Shown: positions 54,424-62,361 of the stretch, piece after piece | Layout: every line of letters begins with the position of its first letter | Position numbering within the stretch: the first letter of the stretch is position 1 | Assembly (NCBI RefSeq): GCF_947500325.1 | Contig: NZ_CANMRQ010000003.1 | Coordinates: forward strand, 62,001-126,000 | DNA: 64,000 nt | Origin: an uncultured Lacinutrix sp. | GTDB taxonomy: Bacteria; Bacteroidota; Bacteroidia; Flavobacteriales; Flavobacteriaceae | Direction of reading: 5' to 3' | Notes under the pieces: model-generated | The model's database searches: none | What the model was told of the DNA's origin: nothing | The model's input: the letters and a program-made list of their open reading frames with translations, nothing else | Program-made: the position numbers and the translations under genes

Positions 54424-57400
54424 TTAAGCAACGTTGCCGTTGTATTCGTTCATGTATTCTTTTACTATGATGCTATTAATGCGTTTTACGTCTCTTGCCG
54501 TGACATCAATTTTATGTTCACGCTTAAATTGATTCACAACCAAACGCATGACCATTTTTTCTACATAGCTCTCATTTTCTAGTAATTTTGAGTTCTGTAA
54601 AATTTCGGTATCAATAGCATCTTTTAATCCTTTAAGTGCTTCAAAGAGTTTACGTTCGGTATCAGTTAAAGGATCTGTTTCCATTAAGCGTTTATGAATA
54701 CGAGCGTATTTAGCATCGTAATCGTATTTAGCTCTTAATAGTTGATTTTCACGTTCTAGTTTTTTGGCTTTATCGTAAATGGCGTTTAAGGCTTTAATAT
54801 TAGCTTCCATATCTTCTTTAGACACTTCGCTTAAGTTTTTCTTTTTAAATAAACGTTCCAGTTCTTCTTTTAAGGATACAAAAATAGGATCTTTTTGATC
54901 GAAGTTGCCTGCAAGCATTTCACGTGTTCTACCCAAAGTATTTTTTAGCTCATCGGCCAAAATCATTTCTTCTTCCTTCACTTTGGTAAAGGCAAAAATG
55001 ACATCTTCTAACGCTGTATTTAGAATATTGTCGGTTTCAACATTATTCTCTAAAGCAATTCTGGTATTAATAAGTCCTAATCTATCGTTAGTTAATCGTG
55101 ATAAAATGGTGAGCTTTCTAAAATCTAACTTTTCAAGTAATTCAAAATTACCTGATAAGCGAATCAGATTATAGAGGTCTTTGGAATTGTTGAGTGCTTT
55201 GGCAATTTTACGAATCTCTGTACGATCATTTATTTCTGAAATTTGATCTCCGAAAATTGTTGCATTGTCTGTGTCGAATCTAAAAAGAATATCTTTTATT
55301 TCCTCGATTTCTTCCTGAATCTCTTGAGGTGTTTTAAAGAGATTGGTATAATGTTGCATTTCGTCACCAAGTTCAGACTGCAGCTCGTTAAAATAATCTT
55401 GATTGGTTTTATCAAACTCTTTCTGAATATCTGCAAAGTCTACTACATAACCATACTTATGCATTTTGTAAGTTCTGTTAACTCTGGTTAAAGTCTGTAA
55501 TAAGTTATGAGACTTTATCTTTCTCCCAATGTAAAGTTTCTTTAATCGTTTGGCATCAAAACCAGTCAGTAACATATTGTAAACGAAAAGTAAGTCTAGC
55601 TTACCAGCTTTAAAATCACTTACCCAATCACGACGGTCTTGTTTAGTACCAATATCATGTAAAATGACTTGTGCAGTTTTTACTTTACTTTCAGTTCTAT
55701 TCTTGTCTCCATATGATGCTGATGGTTCAGCAGCTTGATCTAAAACCGCATTGGTTTGTTCAGTATATGTGTTCTGAAAGATTTCATACATCATTTTGGC
55801 TTGCTCTGAAGAATCGCAAACTACCATACCACCAATGCTATTGTCGTTCATGGAAATACGAGCTTGTTCCATATCCTTTACGATATAATCTAGCATAGGT
55901 TCTACAAAACGATGATCTGCAAACAATTTCTTCTTTTCAATATTACCTTGTAATACTTTGATGCTTTCCAAAGCTTCTTGTAGAACTAACTTGTAATTGG
56001 TTTCAATCTCTTCACGAATTAAACGTAACGTATAACCATCTTTAATCGATAGATTGTAGTAATATTTATGAATGTAGTCACCAAATAAGCTTCTTGAATT
56101 ATATTCCGAGCCTAATAATGGTGTTCCTGTTAAACCGATCTTTATAGAATGCTTATCTGCCAATTCTAGATTTGCTAAAAAGCTTCCTTTTGGATTATAA
56201 CTACGATGCACCTCATCCAAAAAGAAAATACGTTGTACACTTAAATTGTAATCGTTGTTTTTAATAACATCAGGATCATCTTTAAACTTTTGAATATTCA
56301 CAACTGTTATTTCGGCCTTGCCTGAACTGTTATGAATAACTTCAGTCGATTTAATATCTTTACTGAATTCTTCTCGACTATTGACTTTATGAACTACCAA
56401 ACCTCTAGCATTAAATTCTCTAGCCGCTTGGGTTAATAAATCCAACCGATCTACAATGAAGTAGAACTTTGGAATGATATTTTTCTTTTGGTAATAATCT
56501 GTCAAGTGTTTAACATTAAAAAATGCCAAAGCTGTTTTTCCAGAGCCTTGTGTATGCCATATGATGCCTTTTTTTACATCATTCTCTAGTTTATTCTCAA
56601 TCGCCTTAGTCGCGAACAATTGCGGATAGCGCATCACATGTTTCTCTAATCCTTTTTCTTCTTCAACATATGCAAAGGCATATCGCAAAATAAATTTTAA
56701 ACGCTCTCTTTGAAAAATTGAGGTTGTAATAGAATTTGTTGCTGTTTTCGGATTCTTATTTGATTGATACTCTTTGTTAGTTTTAATACTTAATAAATTG
56801 GTATCTTTTAGCACAAAGGTTTCCGTTTCATCAGAAATCGGTTGAAGTAGTTTTTCTAAATCAAAGGTTTCTTCCTCCCTAAAGAAATTGAATATTGGTT
56901 TTTTGTAATTGGTAGTGCTGTAAAAGGCACCTTCTAACATTTGTGTATCTTCATCACTATACTTCATGTTATTAGAAAACACCATGAGTTGCGTGATGTT
57001 AATGAACTTTCGGAACTTTATGTTTTGGAAGCGACGTTGCATTCTATTATGTTCGTCTTTAACTCCATTACGATTATTTGGTTTTTTGACTTCTATAAAA
57101 ACTAACGGCATTCCATTGATGAGCAGAATAATATCAGGTCTAAAACTTTCATCGTCTTTCTGATAGGTCAATTCCGTAACAACATGGAATGAGTTATTAT
57201 CAAAATTTTCAAAATCAATGAGTTTTGTTCCTGACTGATCAATTAATCTTTTGTAAAACGCACGACCTAGATCTTCATTTTCTAGTAACAACGAAACATC
57301 ATCAAATACTTTTTGAACATCATTATCTAATAGTCCTGGATTAATTTTCTGGATTTGCTTATCAAAAATACCTCGAAATATATTCGTGCTTTCGTCCCAT

Positions 57401-57492
57401 GAGTTATCCTTCAATGATAGGTATATGTAACCTAATTGAATTAAATGGAGTATAGAAGGTATTTTGACTCTTGAGTCTTCGTTAAATATCAT
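54424..57492 (-). CDS. hsdR: type I restriction enzyme HsdR (endonuclease and translocase subunit)
   Basis: The 1022-residue subunit has an N-terminal PD-(D/E)XK nuclease (D120 in FRPDIILL, E134-V-K136 in FIEVKKP) and an SF2 helicase/translocase with Walker A TQGSGKT (314-320) and DEVH (426-429), plus motif III-like IGLTGTPLLGS and the C-terminal helicase half with QTLTRVNRTYK. A long helical C-terminal region ties it to HsdM. It leads the operon, and its intact motifs indicate a working nuclease. The ATG at 57490-57492 is well placed; no -7 box was recognised in the 307-nt gap upstream. Confidence 0.92.
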   Translation of the reverse strand: MIFNEDSRVKIPSILHLIQLGYIYLSLKDNSWDESTNIFRGIFDKQIQKINPGLLDNDVQKVFDDVSLLLENEDLGRAFYKRLIDQSGTKLIDFENFDNNSFHVVTELTYQKDDESFRPDIILLINGMPLVFIEVKKPNNRNGVKDEHNRMQRRFQNIKFRKFINITQLMVFSNNMKYSDEDTQMLEGAFYSTTNYKKPIFNFFREEETFDLEKLLQPISDETETFVLKDTNLLSIKTNKEYQSNKNPKTATNSITTSIFQRERLKFILRYAFAYVEEEKGLEKHVMRYPQLFATKAIENKLENDVKKGIIWHTQGSGKTALAFFNVKHLTDYYQKKNIIPKFYFIVDRLDLLTQAAREFNARGLVVHKVNSREEFSKDIKSTEVIHNSSGKAEITVVNIQKFKDDPDVIKNNDYNLSVQRIFFLDEVHRSYNPKGSFLANLELADKHSIKIGLTGTPLLGSEYNSRSLFGDYIHKYYYNLSIKDGYTLRLIREEIETNYKLVLQEALESIKVLQGNIEKKKLFADHRFVEPMLDYIVKDMEQARISMNDNSIGGMVVCDSSEQAKMMYEIFQNTYTEQTNAVLDQAAEPSASYGDKNRTESKVKTAQVILHDIGTKQDRRDWVSDFKAGKLDLLFVYNMLLTGFDAKRLKKLYIGRKIKSHNLLQTLTRVNRTYKMHKYGYVVDFADIQKEFDKTNQDYFNELQSELGDEMQHYTNLFKTPQEIQEEIEEIKDILFRFDTDNATIFGDQISEINDRTEIRKIAKALNNSKDLYNLIRLSGNFELLEKLDFRKLTILSRLTNDRLGLINTRIALENNVETDNILNTALEDVIFAFTKVKEEEMILADELKNTLGRTREMLAGNFDQKDPIFVSLKEELERLFKKKNLSEVSKEDMEANIKALNAIYDKAKKLERENQLLRAKYDYDAKYARIHKRLMETDPLTDTERKLFEALKGLKDAIDTEILQNSKLLENESYVEKMVMRLVVNQFKREHKIDVTARDVKRINSIIVKEYMNEYNGNVA

Positions 57493-57620
57493 GTATTATA
57501 TTTAGCAAATCATATTTTTGTAAATTCAAAAAAGGTAGAGTTTAAATATAACACCTTTATTAAAACTAGTTGTTGTAATACGTCGAAAAGTTTTGGTATT
57601 TTTTTGAGTTTTTGGTAGTA

Positions 57621-57713
57621 TTATGAGGTTACTCACGCATACTATTTCATTAAATTCGGAGTTCATAAATGCTACACGTGCCATGTCGCTAAAAAAGCTC
57701 CTCGCAATCACGT
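57621..57713. repeat. degenerate copy of the palindrome from the GIY-YIG region
   Basis: The segment resembles the right half of the 45762-45936 element (ACTCACGCATACTATT, ATTCGGAGTTCATAAATGC, then CTCCTCGCAATCACGT) with several changes. It is the main content of the 307-nt gap between hsdR and msrB. No gene is supported in that gap. Confidence 0.6.
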
Positions 57714-57799
57714 AAGCATTATACCGTTGTAATGTATCCCATAAAATTACGACAAAGCATAAAAGCATATACTAATTTAACAAAGAAAGGAACTATAGT

Positions 57800-58264
57800 A
57801 TGCTTACTTGGAGAAATGTGATTAATTTCACAGTAAAAGGAAACCCAAAGCCTGACAGAACAGTCGAAAAAACGGAAGTCGAATGGAGAGCACTACTTAC
57901 TCCAGAACAATTTAGAATTACCAGACAGAAAGGAACAGAAGCTGCACATAGCGGAGCACTTTGTAGTATTTATGATCAAGGACAGTACAATTGCGTATGT
58001 TGTAACACCGCTTTGTTTGATTCTACCATAAAATTTAGCTCTGGTACTGGTTGGCCTAGTTTTACACAACCTATTAAACCCAATGCTATAAAGTATATAA
58101 AAGATACTGCATTTGGTATGGTTCGCGTAGAGGTATTATGCAATACTTGCGAGGCACATTTAGGACATGTATTTCCCGATGGTCCAGAACCTAGTGGTTT
58201 ACGTTATTGTATTAATTCTGAATCTATGCGCTTAGCAAAAAAGGAGAACACAAATGACAACTAA
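57800..58264 (+). CDS. msrB: peptide-methionine (R)-S-oxide reductase MsrB
   Basis: The 154-residue enzyme reduces methionine-R-sulfoxide in proteins. Zinc-binding CxxC pairs are CVCC and CNTCEAHLGH, the substrate motif is SSGTGWPSF and the catalytic Cys lies in GLRYCINSESM near the C-terminus (RxCxNS). It lacks a signal peptide, so it works in the cytoplasm. It starts with a good ribosome site (GAAAGGA, about 10 nt upstream) and overlaps msrA by 11 nt. Confidence 0.92.
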   Translation: MLTWRNVINFTVKGNPKPDRTVEKTEVEWRALLTPEQFRITRQKGTEAAHSGALCSIYDQGQYNCVCCNTALFDSTIKFSSGTGWPSFTQPIKPNAIKYIKDTAFGMVRVEVLCNTCEAHLGHVFPDGPEPSGLRYCINSESMRLAKKENTNDN

Positions 58265-58793
58265 AAATTTACAATTAGCCACTTTAGGTAGTGGCTGTTT
58301 TTGGTGTACAGAAGCTGTATTCCAGGAAGTAAAAGGTGTTGAAAAAGTAGTCTCTGGTTATTCTGGCGGCAATGTTCCAGGACATCCAACCTATCGTGAA
58401 ATTTGTTCTGGATTAACAGGGCATGCCGAAGTAATACAAATTACGTTTGATGCAAATGTGATTTCTTATGAAGAGTTGCTTATTATCTTCATGACAACAC
58501 ACGACCCAACGACTTTAAACCGTCAAGGTGCAGATCGTGGTACACAATACCGTTCTGTTATTTTTTATCATGACGATAAACAAAAAGAAATTGCAGAAGT
58601 GGTAACTAAAGCAGTGGCTGTATACTATGATGATCCTGTTGTAACAGAGATAAGCGCGTTAACTGTTTTTTATGAAGCAGAAACAGCCCATCAAGATTAC
58701 TACAAGAATAATCAAGGACAAGGCTATTGCAGTTTTGTAATTACACCAAAATTAACAAAGCTGAGACAACTACATGCTGAAAAATTAAAATAA
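58254..58793 (+). CDS. msrA: peptide-methionine (S)-S-oxide reductase MsrA
   Basis: This 179-residue enzyme reduces methionine-S-sulfoxide. The active-site signature GSGCFWCTEAVFQ has the catalytic Cys, and GYSGGNVPG, GHAEVIQI, THDPTTLNRQGADRGTQYRS and YYKNNQGQGYCSFV (likely resolving Cys near the end) complete the canonical set. It overlaps msrB by 11 nt, so MsrB and MsrA are co-translated. A palindromic repeat then separates it from the thioredoxin-like gene. Confidence 0.93.
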   Translation: MTTKNLQLATLGSGCFWCTEAVFQEVKGVEKVVSGYSGGNVPGHPTYREICSGLTGHAEVIQITFDANVISYEELLIIFMTTHDPTTLNRQGADRGTQYRSVIFYHDDKQKEIAEVVTKAVAVYYDDPVVTEISALTVFYEAETAHQDYYKNNQGQGYCSFVITPKLTKLRQLHAEKLK

Positions 58794-58801
58794 CTTAACA
58801 C

Positions 58802-58879
58802 CATTGCGAGCACAGTGAAGCAATCTCATGAATTGAAGCACTAACACTAAACAGATTGCTTCGTTCCTCGCAATGACAT
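58802..58879. repeat. compact REP-like palindrome between msrA and the thioredoxin-like gene
   Basis: CATTGCGAG (58802-58810) pairs with CTCGCAATG (58867-58875), and GAAGCAATCT (58817-58826) pairs with AGATTGCTTC (58853-58862). Both inner and outer arms are perfect, which gives a stable stem of the same family as the GIY-YIG-linked palindromes. Confidence 0.75.
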
Positions 58880-58898
58880 AAAAAGAAAGAGTATAGAA

Positions 58899-59387
58899 AT
58901 GTCAAATACAAAAGAACAAGCCCAAGTATTTAAGGCTCCTGAATTTAATGTGAACCATTGGATAGATGCGAATGGAAACAAAACAGAACCAATAAAACTA
59001 TCCGATTTTAAAGGGCAATTTAAAATAGTATATTGTTTTCAAAGTTGGTGTCCTGGATGCCATAGTAAAGGATTACCAGATTTAAAGACAATGGTAGATG
59101 CTTTGCATGATAATAAAAACATTCAGTTTTTAGCAGTGCAAACTGTTTTTGAAGGTCATGAAAGTAATACTTACAAGAAAATGGTAGAGACACAAAAACA
59201 ATATGATTTGCAAATACCGTTTGGGCACGATGCTGGAGACGATGGAAAATCACATTCTAATATCATGAAAAACTATAAAACTGGTGGTACGCCTTGGTTT
59301 ATTTTTATAGATAAGCACGACAATGTTGTATTTAGTGATTTTCATTTAAACCCAGATGCAGCTATTCAGTTTTTAAAAACATTATAA
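58899..59387 (+). CDS. thioredoxin-like (AhpC/TSA-type) protein with CPGC motif
   Basis: This 162-residue protein has a thioredoxin fold with the active-site pair in QSWCPGCHSKGLP (CxxC). The N-terminal FKAPEFNVNHWID segment is typical of peroxiredoxin/TlpA relatives, and the cis-Pro loop is TGGTPWFIFI. No signal peptide is present, so it is cytoplasmic. It would reduce disulfides or a peroxide, probably in the same repair task as the Msr enzymes beside it. It is 3 nt upstream of the Grx-GNAT fusion gene. Confidence 0.8.
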   Translation: MSNTKEQAQVFKAPEFNVNHWIDANGNKTEPIKLSDFKGQFKIVYCFQSWCPGCHSKGLPDLKTMVDALHDNKNIQFLAVQTVFEGHESNTYKKMVETQKQYDLQIPFGHDAGDDGKSHSNIMKNYKTGGTPWFIFIDKHDNVVFSDFHLNPDAAIQFLKTL

Positions 59388-59390
59388 TAA

Positions 59391-59918
59391 ATGAGTACAA
59401 CTATTAAACTTTATGGCACCGAAAGGTGCCATAAAACTAAGTATTATCAATCCTTTTTTAAAGATAATAATTTACCTTTCACTTTTTTAGATGTAGAACA
59501 AAACGAAATTTATGCTGAAGAACTACGTGGTCTTTATGAAAACAGGAAACTTAATTTCCCAACCATAACAATAGGGCAAAAAAAATTAAGAAACCCCAAT
59601 AAGGATGAATTAGAAAAATGGCTAAACAAATTAATACCAAGTAGATTGAATATAGTTCACGAGAAAGACAATAAGCGGTTTATATTAGATATTAATGGAG
59701 ACATTGCTAAAATAGATTACCAATTACGTGATAATAAAATGTACCTTATTCACTCTGAAGTGCCTTATAATTTAAGAGGTCAAGGTATTGGCAAAATTTT
59801 AGTAAAAAAAACGTTTGAACAACTAACTAAAGAAGGTTACAAAGCTATCGCTGTCTGTAGTTATATAAAAGCTGTGGCTTCACGAAGTGAAAAATGGAGG
59901 GATATTATAGAACATTAA
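59391..59918 (+). CDS. glutaredoxin-like domain fused to a GNAT-like acetyltransferase domain
   Basis: The 175-residue protein has two parts. Residues 1-80 form a glutaredoxin-type domain: IKLYGTERCHKTKYYQSFF with a single-Cys CHKT centre, then PFTFLDVEQNE and the FPTITIGQKKL cis-Pro loop. Residues about 85-170 match the small GNAT (YjdJ-like, PF14542 type) fold, with ILDINGDIAKIDYQLRDNKMYLIHSEVPYNLRGQGIGKILVKKTFEQL containing the acetyl-CoA QGIGK loop. The fusion is uncommon. It is 15 nt upstream of SelO. Confidence 0.75.
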   Translation: MSTTIKLYGTERCHKTKYYQSFFKDNNLPFTFLDVEQNEIYAEELRGLYENRKLNFPTITIGQKKLRNPNKDELEKWLNKLIPSRLNIVHEKDNKRFILDINGDIAKIDYQLRDNKMYLIHSEVPYNLRGQGIGKILVKKTFEQLTKEGYKAIAVCSYIKAVASRSEKWRDIIEH

Positions 59919-59933
59919 GTAGAAAGTAAAATA

Positions 59934-61496
59934 ATGCAACTTAAAATAAAAGATAGATTTAATAAAGAATTACCCGCAGATCCAATTCTTGTAAACACGA
60001 GACGTCAGGTTGAAAACGCTTGCTTTTCTTATGCTGCGCCAAAGACTACAGCACAGCCGGTATTGCTACACGTTTCTCCAGAAATGCTTTTAGAATTAGG
60101 ATTAAAAGAAGACGACACCAAAACCGAGACTTTTCTAAATGTATTTACTGGCAATAGCATATTACCAAATACTAAGCCATATGCTATGTGTTATGGAGGG
60201 CATCAATTTGGAAATTGGGCTGGACAATTAGGAGATGGTCGTGCTATTAATTTAGCAGAAATAGAGCATAAAAATAAGCATTGGGCAATACAATTAAAAG
60301 GCGCTGGCGAAACACCATATTCTCGTACTGCAGATGGTTTGGCAGTATTACGTTCCTCTGTACGTGAGTATTTATGTAGCGAAGCCATGCACCATTTAGG
60401 CGTGCCAACTACAAGGGCTTTATCGTTAGCTTTATCTGGCGATGATGTAATAAGAGATATGCTTTACGATGGTAATGCTGCATACGAAAAAGGAGCTATT
60501 GTTTGCCGTGTGGCTCCAACCTTCGTACGCTTTGGGAATTTCCAGATATTAGCTGCCAGAAATGATAAAGAGACATTAAAAACATTAGTAGATTATACCA
60601 TAAGACATCATTTTTCTCATTTAGGATCACCTTCTAAAAAGACCTATTTACGGTTTTTTGAAACCGTACTAGATAGCACTTTAGAAATGATTATTCATTG
60701 GCAACGTGTTGGTTTTGTTCATGGTGTAATGAATACAGATAACATGTCTATTCTAGGACAAACTATAGATTACGGACCGTATGGCTGGTTGGAAGGTTAC
60801 GACCATAATTGGACGCCAAATACAACAGATAGCCAGTTTAAACGCTATCGTTTTGGGGCACAATTAGAAATTGGCCATTGGAACTTGTACCAATTAGCAA
60901 ATGCTTTATATCCTTTAATTGAAGAAGCTGAAGGATTAGAAAACATTTTGAAATCTTACAATGAAAAGGCTAAAACACAATATCTAACTATGATGCGAAG
61001 TAAATTAGGCTTGTTTTCTGAAGAAGCCAGTGATATTGAATTAATTTTTAGTTTAGAAGACCTCTTGCAATTAACCGAAACAGACATGACTATCTTTTTC
61101 AGGAATTTAAGTGATTTCTCTATAGAAAAACAATCTGAAGGATTAGACATTATTAAAGATGCTTTTTATGTTATTAATGACGTCTCTGATACTATTAGAT
61201 TAAAATGGAAGTCTTGGTTTGAAAGCTATACAGAACGTTTAAAAAAAGAAACTGTTTCTTTTGAAGACCGTAAGAAAAAAATGAATCTAATTAATCCGAA
61301 ATATGTATTGCGAAATTATATGGCGCAATTAGCGATAGATGATGCTAATAAAGGAGATTACAAATTAATAGACGAGCTATTTCAGTTACTTAGAAAACCG
61401 TATAATGAACAACCAGAAAACGAAAAATGGTTTGCAAAACGCCCAGATTGGGCAAGACATAAAGTTGGGTGTTCTATGCTATCCTGCAGTTCGTAA
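59934..61496 (+). CDS. selO: protein adenylyltransferase SelO (pseudokinase AMPylator)
   Basis: This 520-residue protein belongs to the YdiU/UPF0061 family. SelO uses ATP to attach AMP to Ser, Thr or Tyr of redox proteins. Family motifs are GGHQFGNWAGQLGDGRAINLAE, IQLKGAGETPYSRTADGLAVLRSSVREYLCSEAMH and the metal site HGVMNTDNMSILGQTIDYGPYG. The C-terminus ends CSMLSCSS. The Cys at position 518, third from the end, matches the Sec site of animal SELENOO, here encoded as Cys. It lies among Msr and glutaredoxin genes, consistent with its redox role. Confidence 0.92.
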   Translation: MQLKIKDRFNKELPADPILVNTRRQVENACFSYAAPKTTAQPVLLHVSPEMLLELGLKEDDTKTETFLNVFTGNSILPNTKPYAMCYGGHQFGNWAGQLGDGRAINLAEIEHKNKHWAIQLKGAGETPYSRTADGLAVLRSSVREYLCSEAMHHLGVPTTRALSLALSGDDVIRDMLYDGNAAYEKGAIVCRVAPTFVRFGNFQILAARNDKETLKTLVDYTIRHHFSHLGSPSKKTYLRFFETVLDSTLEMIIHWQRVGFVHGVMNTDNMSILGQTIDYGPYGWLEGYDHNWTPNTTDSQFKRYRFGAQLEIGHWNLYQLANALYPLIEEAEGLENILKSYNEKAKTQYLTMMRSKLGLFSEEASDIELIFSLEDLLQLTETDMTIFFRNLSDFSIEKQSEGLDIIKDAFYVINDVSDTIRLKWKSWFESYTERLKKETVSFEDRKKKMNLINPKYVLRNYMAQLAIDDANKGDYKLIDELFQLLRKPYNEQPENEKWFAKRPDWARHKVGCSMLSCSS

Positions 61497-61987
61497 TGTT
61501 TGAATTAACTAAAATAGCCTTTGGAGGCGGTTGCCATTGGTGTACAGAAGCTGTTTTTCAGTCTTTAAAAGGTGCTATAAAAGTAGAACAAGGTTTTGTC
61601 GCTTCTGTAGATGTCAATAATAGTTTCTCTGAAGCTGTAATAGTACATTTTCAAGCAAAAGATATTAGCTTAAAAACGTTAATAGAAGTACACTTATTAA
61701 CTCATAAAAGTACTAGTAATCACTCTATGCGAGAAAAATACCGTTCGGCAATTTATACTTTTTCAGCAGCACAAGAAAAGCAGGCTTTAGATTTGCTTGA
61801 TTATTTTCAAACAGAATTTTCTAATCAGATTATAACGCAAGTGCTTCCGTTTTCAGAATTTAAAGCCTCCAATGATGCTTTTCAAAACTACTATTTAAAA
61901 GATCCAGAAAAGCCATTTTGCAAACAATTTATAAATCCGAAATTAGATGTTCTTAAGAAAAAATTCTCTGAGCATATTAACATATAA
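61496..61987 (+). CDS. diverged MsrA-like protein (second copy)
   Basis: From ATG 61496-61498, which overlaps the selO stop codon, the protein has 163 residues; a start at 61469 would lie inside selO. The active-site motif reads GGGCHWCTEAVF (His for the usual Phe), so the catalytic Cys is kept. The later HDPTTxNRQGxDxGxQYRS segment of true MsrA is replaced by a divergent THKSTSNHSMREKYRS, and GYSGG is missing. It could be a specialised or weakened Msr. It is coupled to selO, so it forms a redox partner. Confidence 0.75.
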   Translation: MFELTKIAFGGGCHWCTEAVFQSLKGAIKVEQGFVASVDVNNSFSEAVIVHFQAKDISLKTLIEVHLLTHKSTSNHSMREKYRSAIYTFSAAQEKQALDLLDYFQTEFSNQIITQVLPFSEFKASNDAFQNYYLKDPEKPFCKQFINPKLDVLKKKFSEHINI

Positions 61988-61997
61988 AACAACAACT

Positions 61998-62264
61998 ATG
62001 AGTCTTATAAATAACATTAAAAATTACTTCAGCAAAAAAGAAAACAATCAAGAAACTGGTATAGCTCCAGAAGGAATTTGTCCTAACTGTTGGGGAAAAC
62101 AAGAATGGGATGGACAATATTATAAATTCATAAAAGGAGAAAATGGAAATCCTAGTACTGAAACCTATAATTCTTTTGTACAAGATGTAGCCAGAAAACT
62201 TGATAAAATTAGTATCCATAAGGATACTTATACTTGCGAAACTTGTAATGTAAAATATAAATAG
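61998..62264 (+). CDS. small zinc-ribbon-like protein
   Basis: From ATG 61998 (about 88 residues) the protein has a Lys-rich N-terminus, then CPNCWGKQEWDGQYY and CETCNVKYK at the C-terminus. The two CxxC pairs would bind zinc. A frame extension to 61947 lies inside the msrA-like gene and is not needed. It is the last gene of the cassette, followed by a hairpin at 62304. The family is recognisable in flavobacteria but has no function assigned. Confidence 0.7.
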   Translation: MSLINNIKNYFSKKENNQETGIAPEGICPNCWGKQEWDGQYYKFIKGENGNPSTETYNSFVQDVARKLDKISIHKDTYTCETCNVKYK

Positions 62265-62303
62265 CATTAAATATATTTTCAAGTCATTTTATAAAGTTTA
62301 ATA

Positions 62304-62336
62304 AAAAAGCACAACCTAAAATAAGTTGTACTTTTT
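62304..62336. terminator. intrinsic terminator between convergent genes
   Basis: AAAAAGCACAAC pairs with GTTGTACTTTTT (one mismatch) around CTAAAATAA, with A and T runs on either side. It closes the SelO cassette and probably also the patatin-like gene. Confidence 0.75.
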
Positions 62337-62361
62337 ATTTATAACCTAAGACAACTTAACA

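Noticed and set aside
47564-57492. BREX or DISARM system
   Set aside because: No PglX, PglZ, BrxC, DrmA or similar genes are present; the methyltransferase, specificity and HsdR genes are standard type I.
57526-57768. Minus-strand 80-codon ORF upstream of hsdR
   Set aside because: It is formed by the degenerate palindrome and has no domain or start context.
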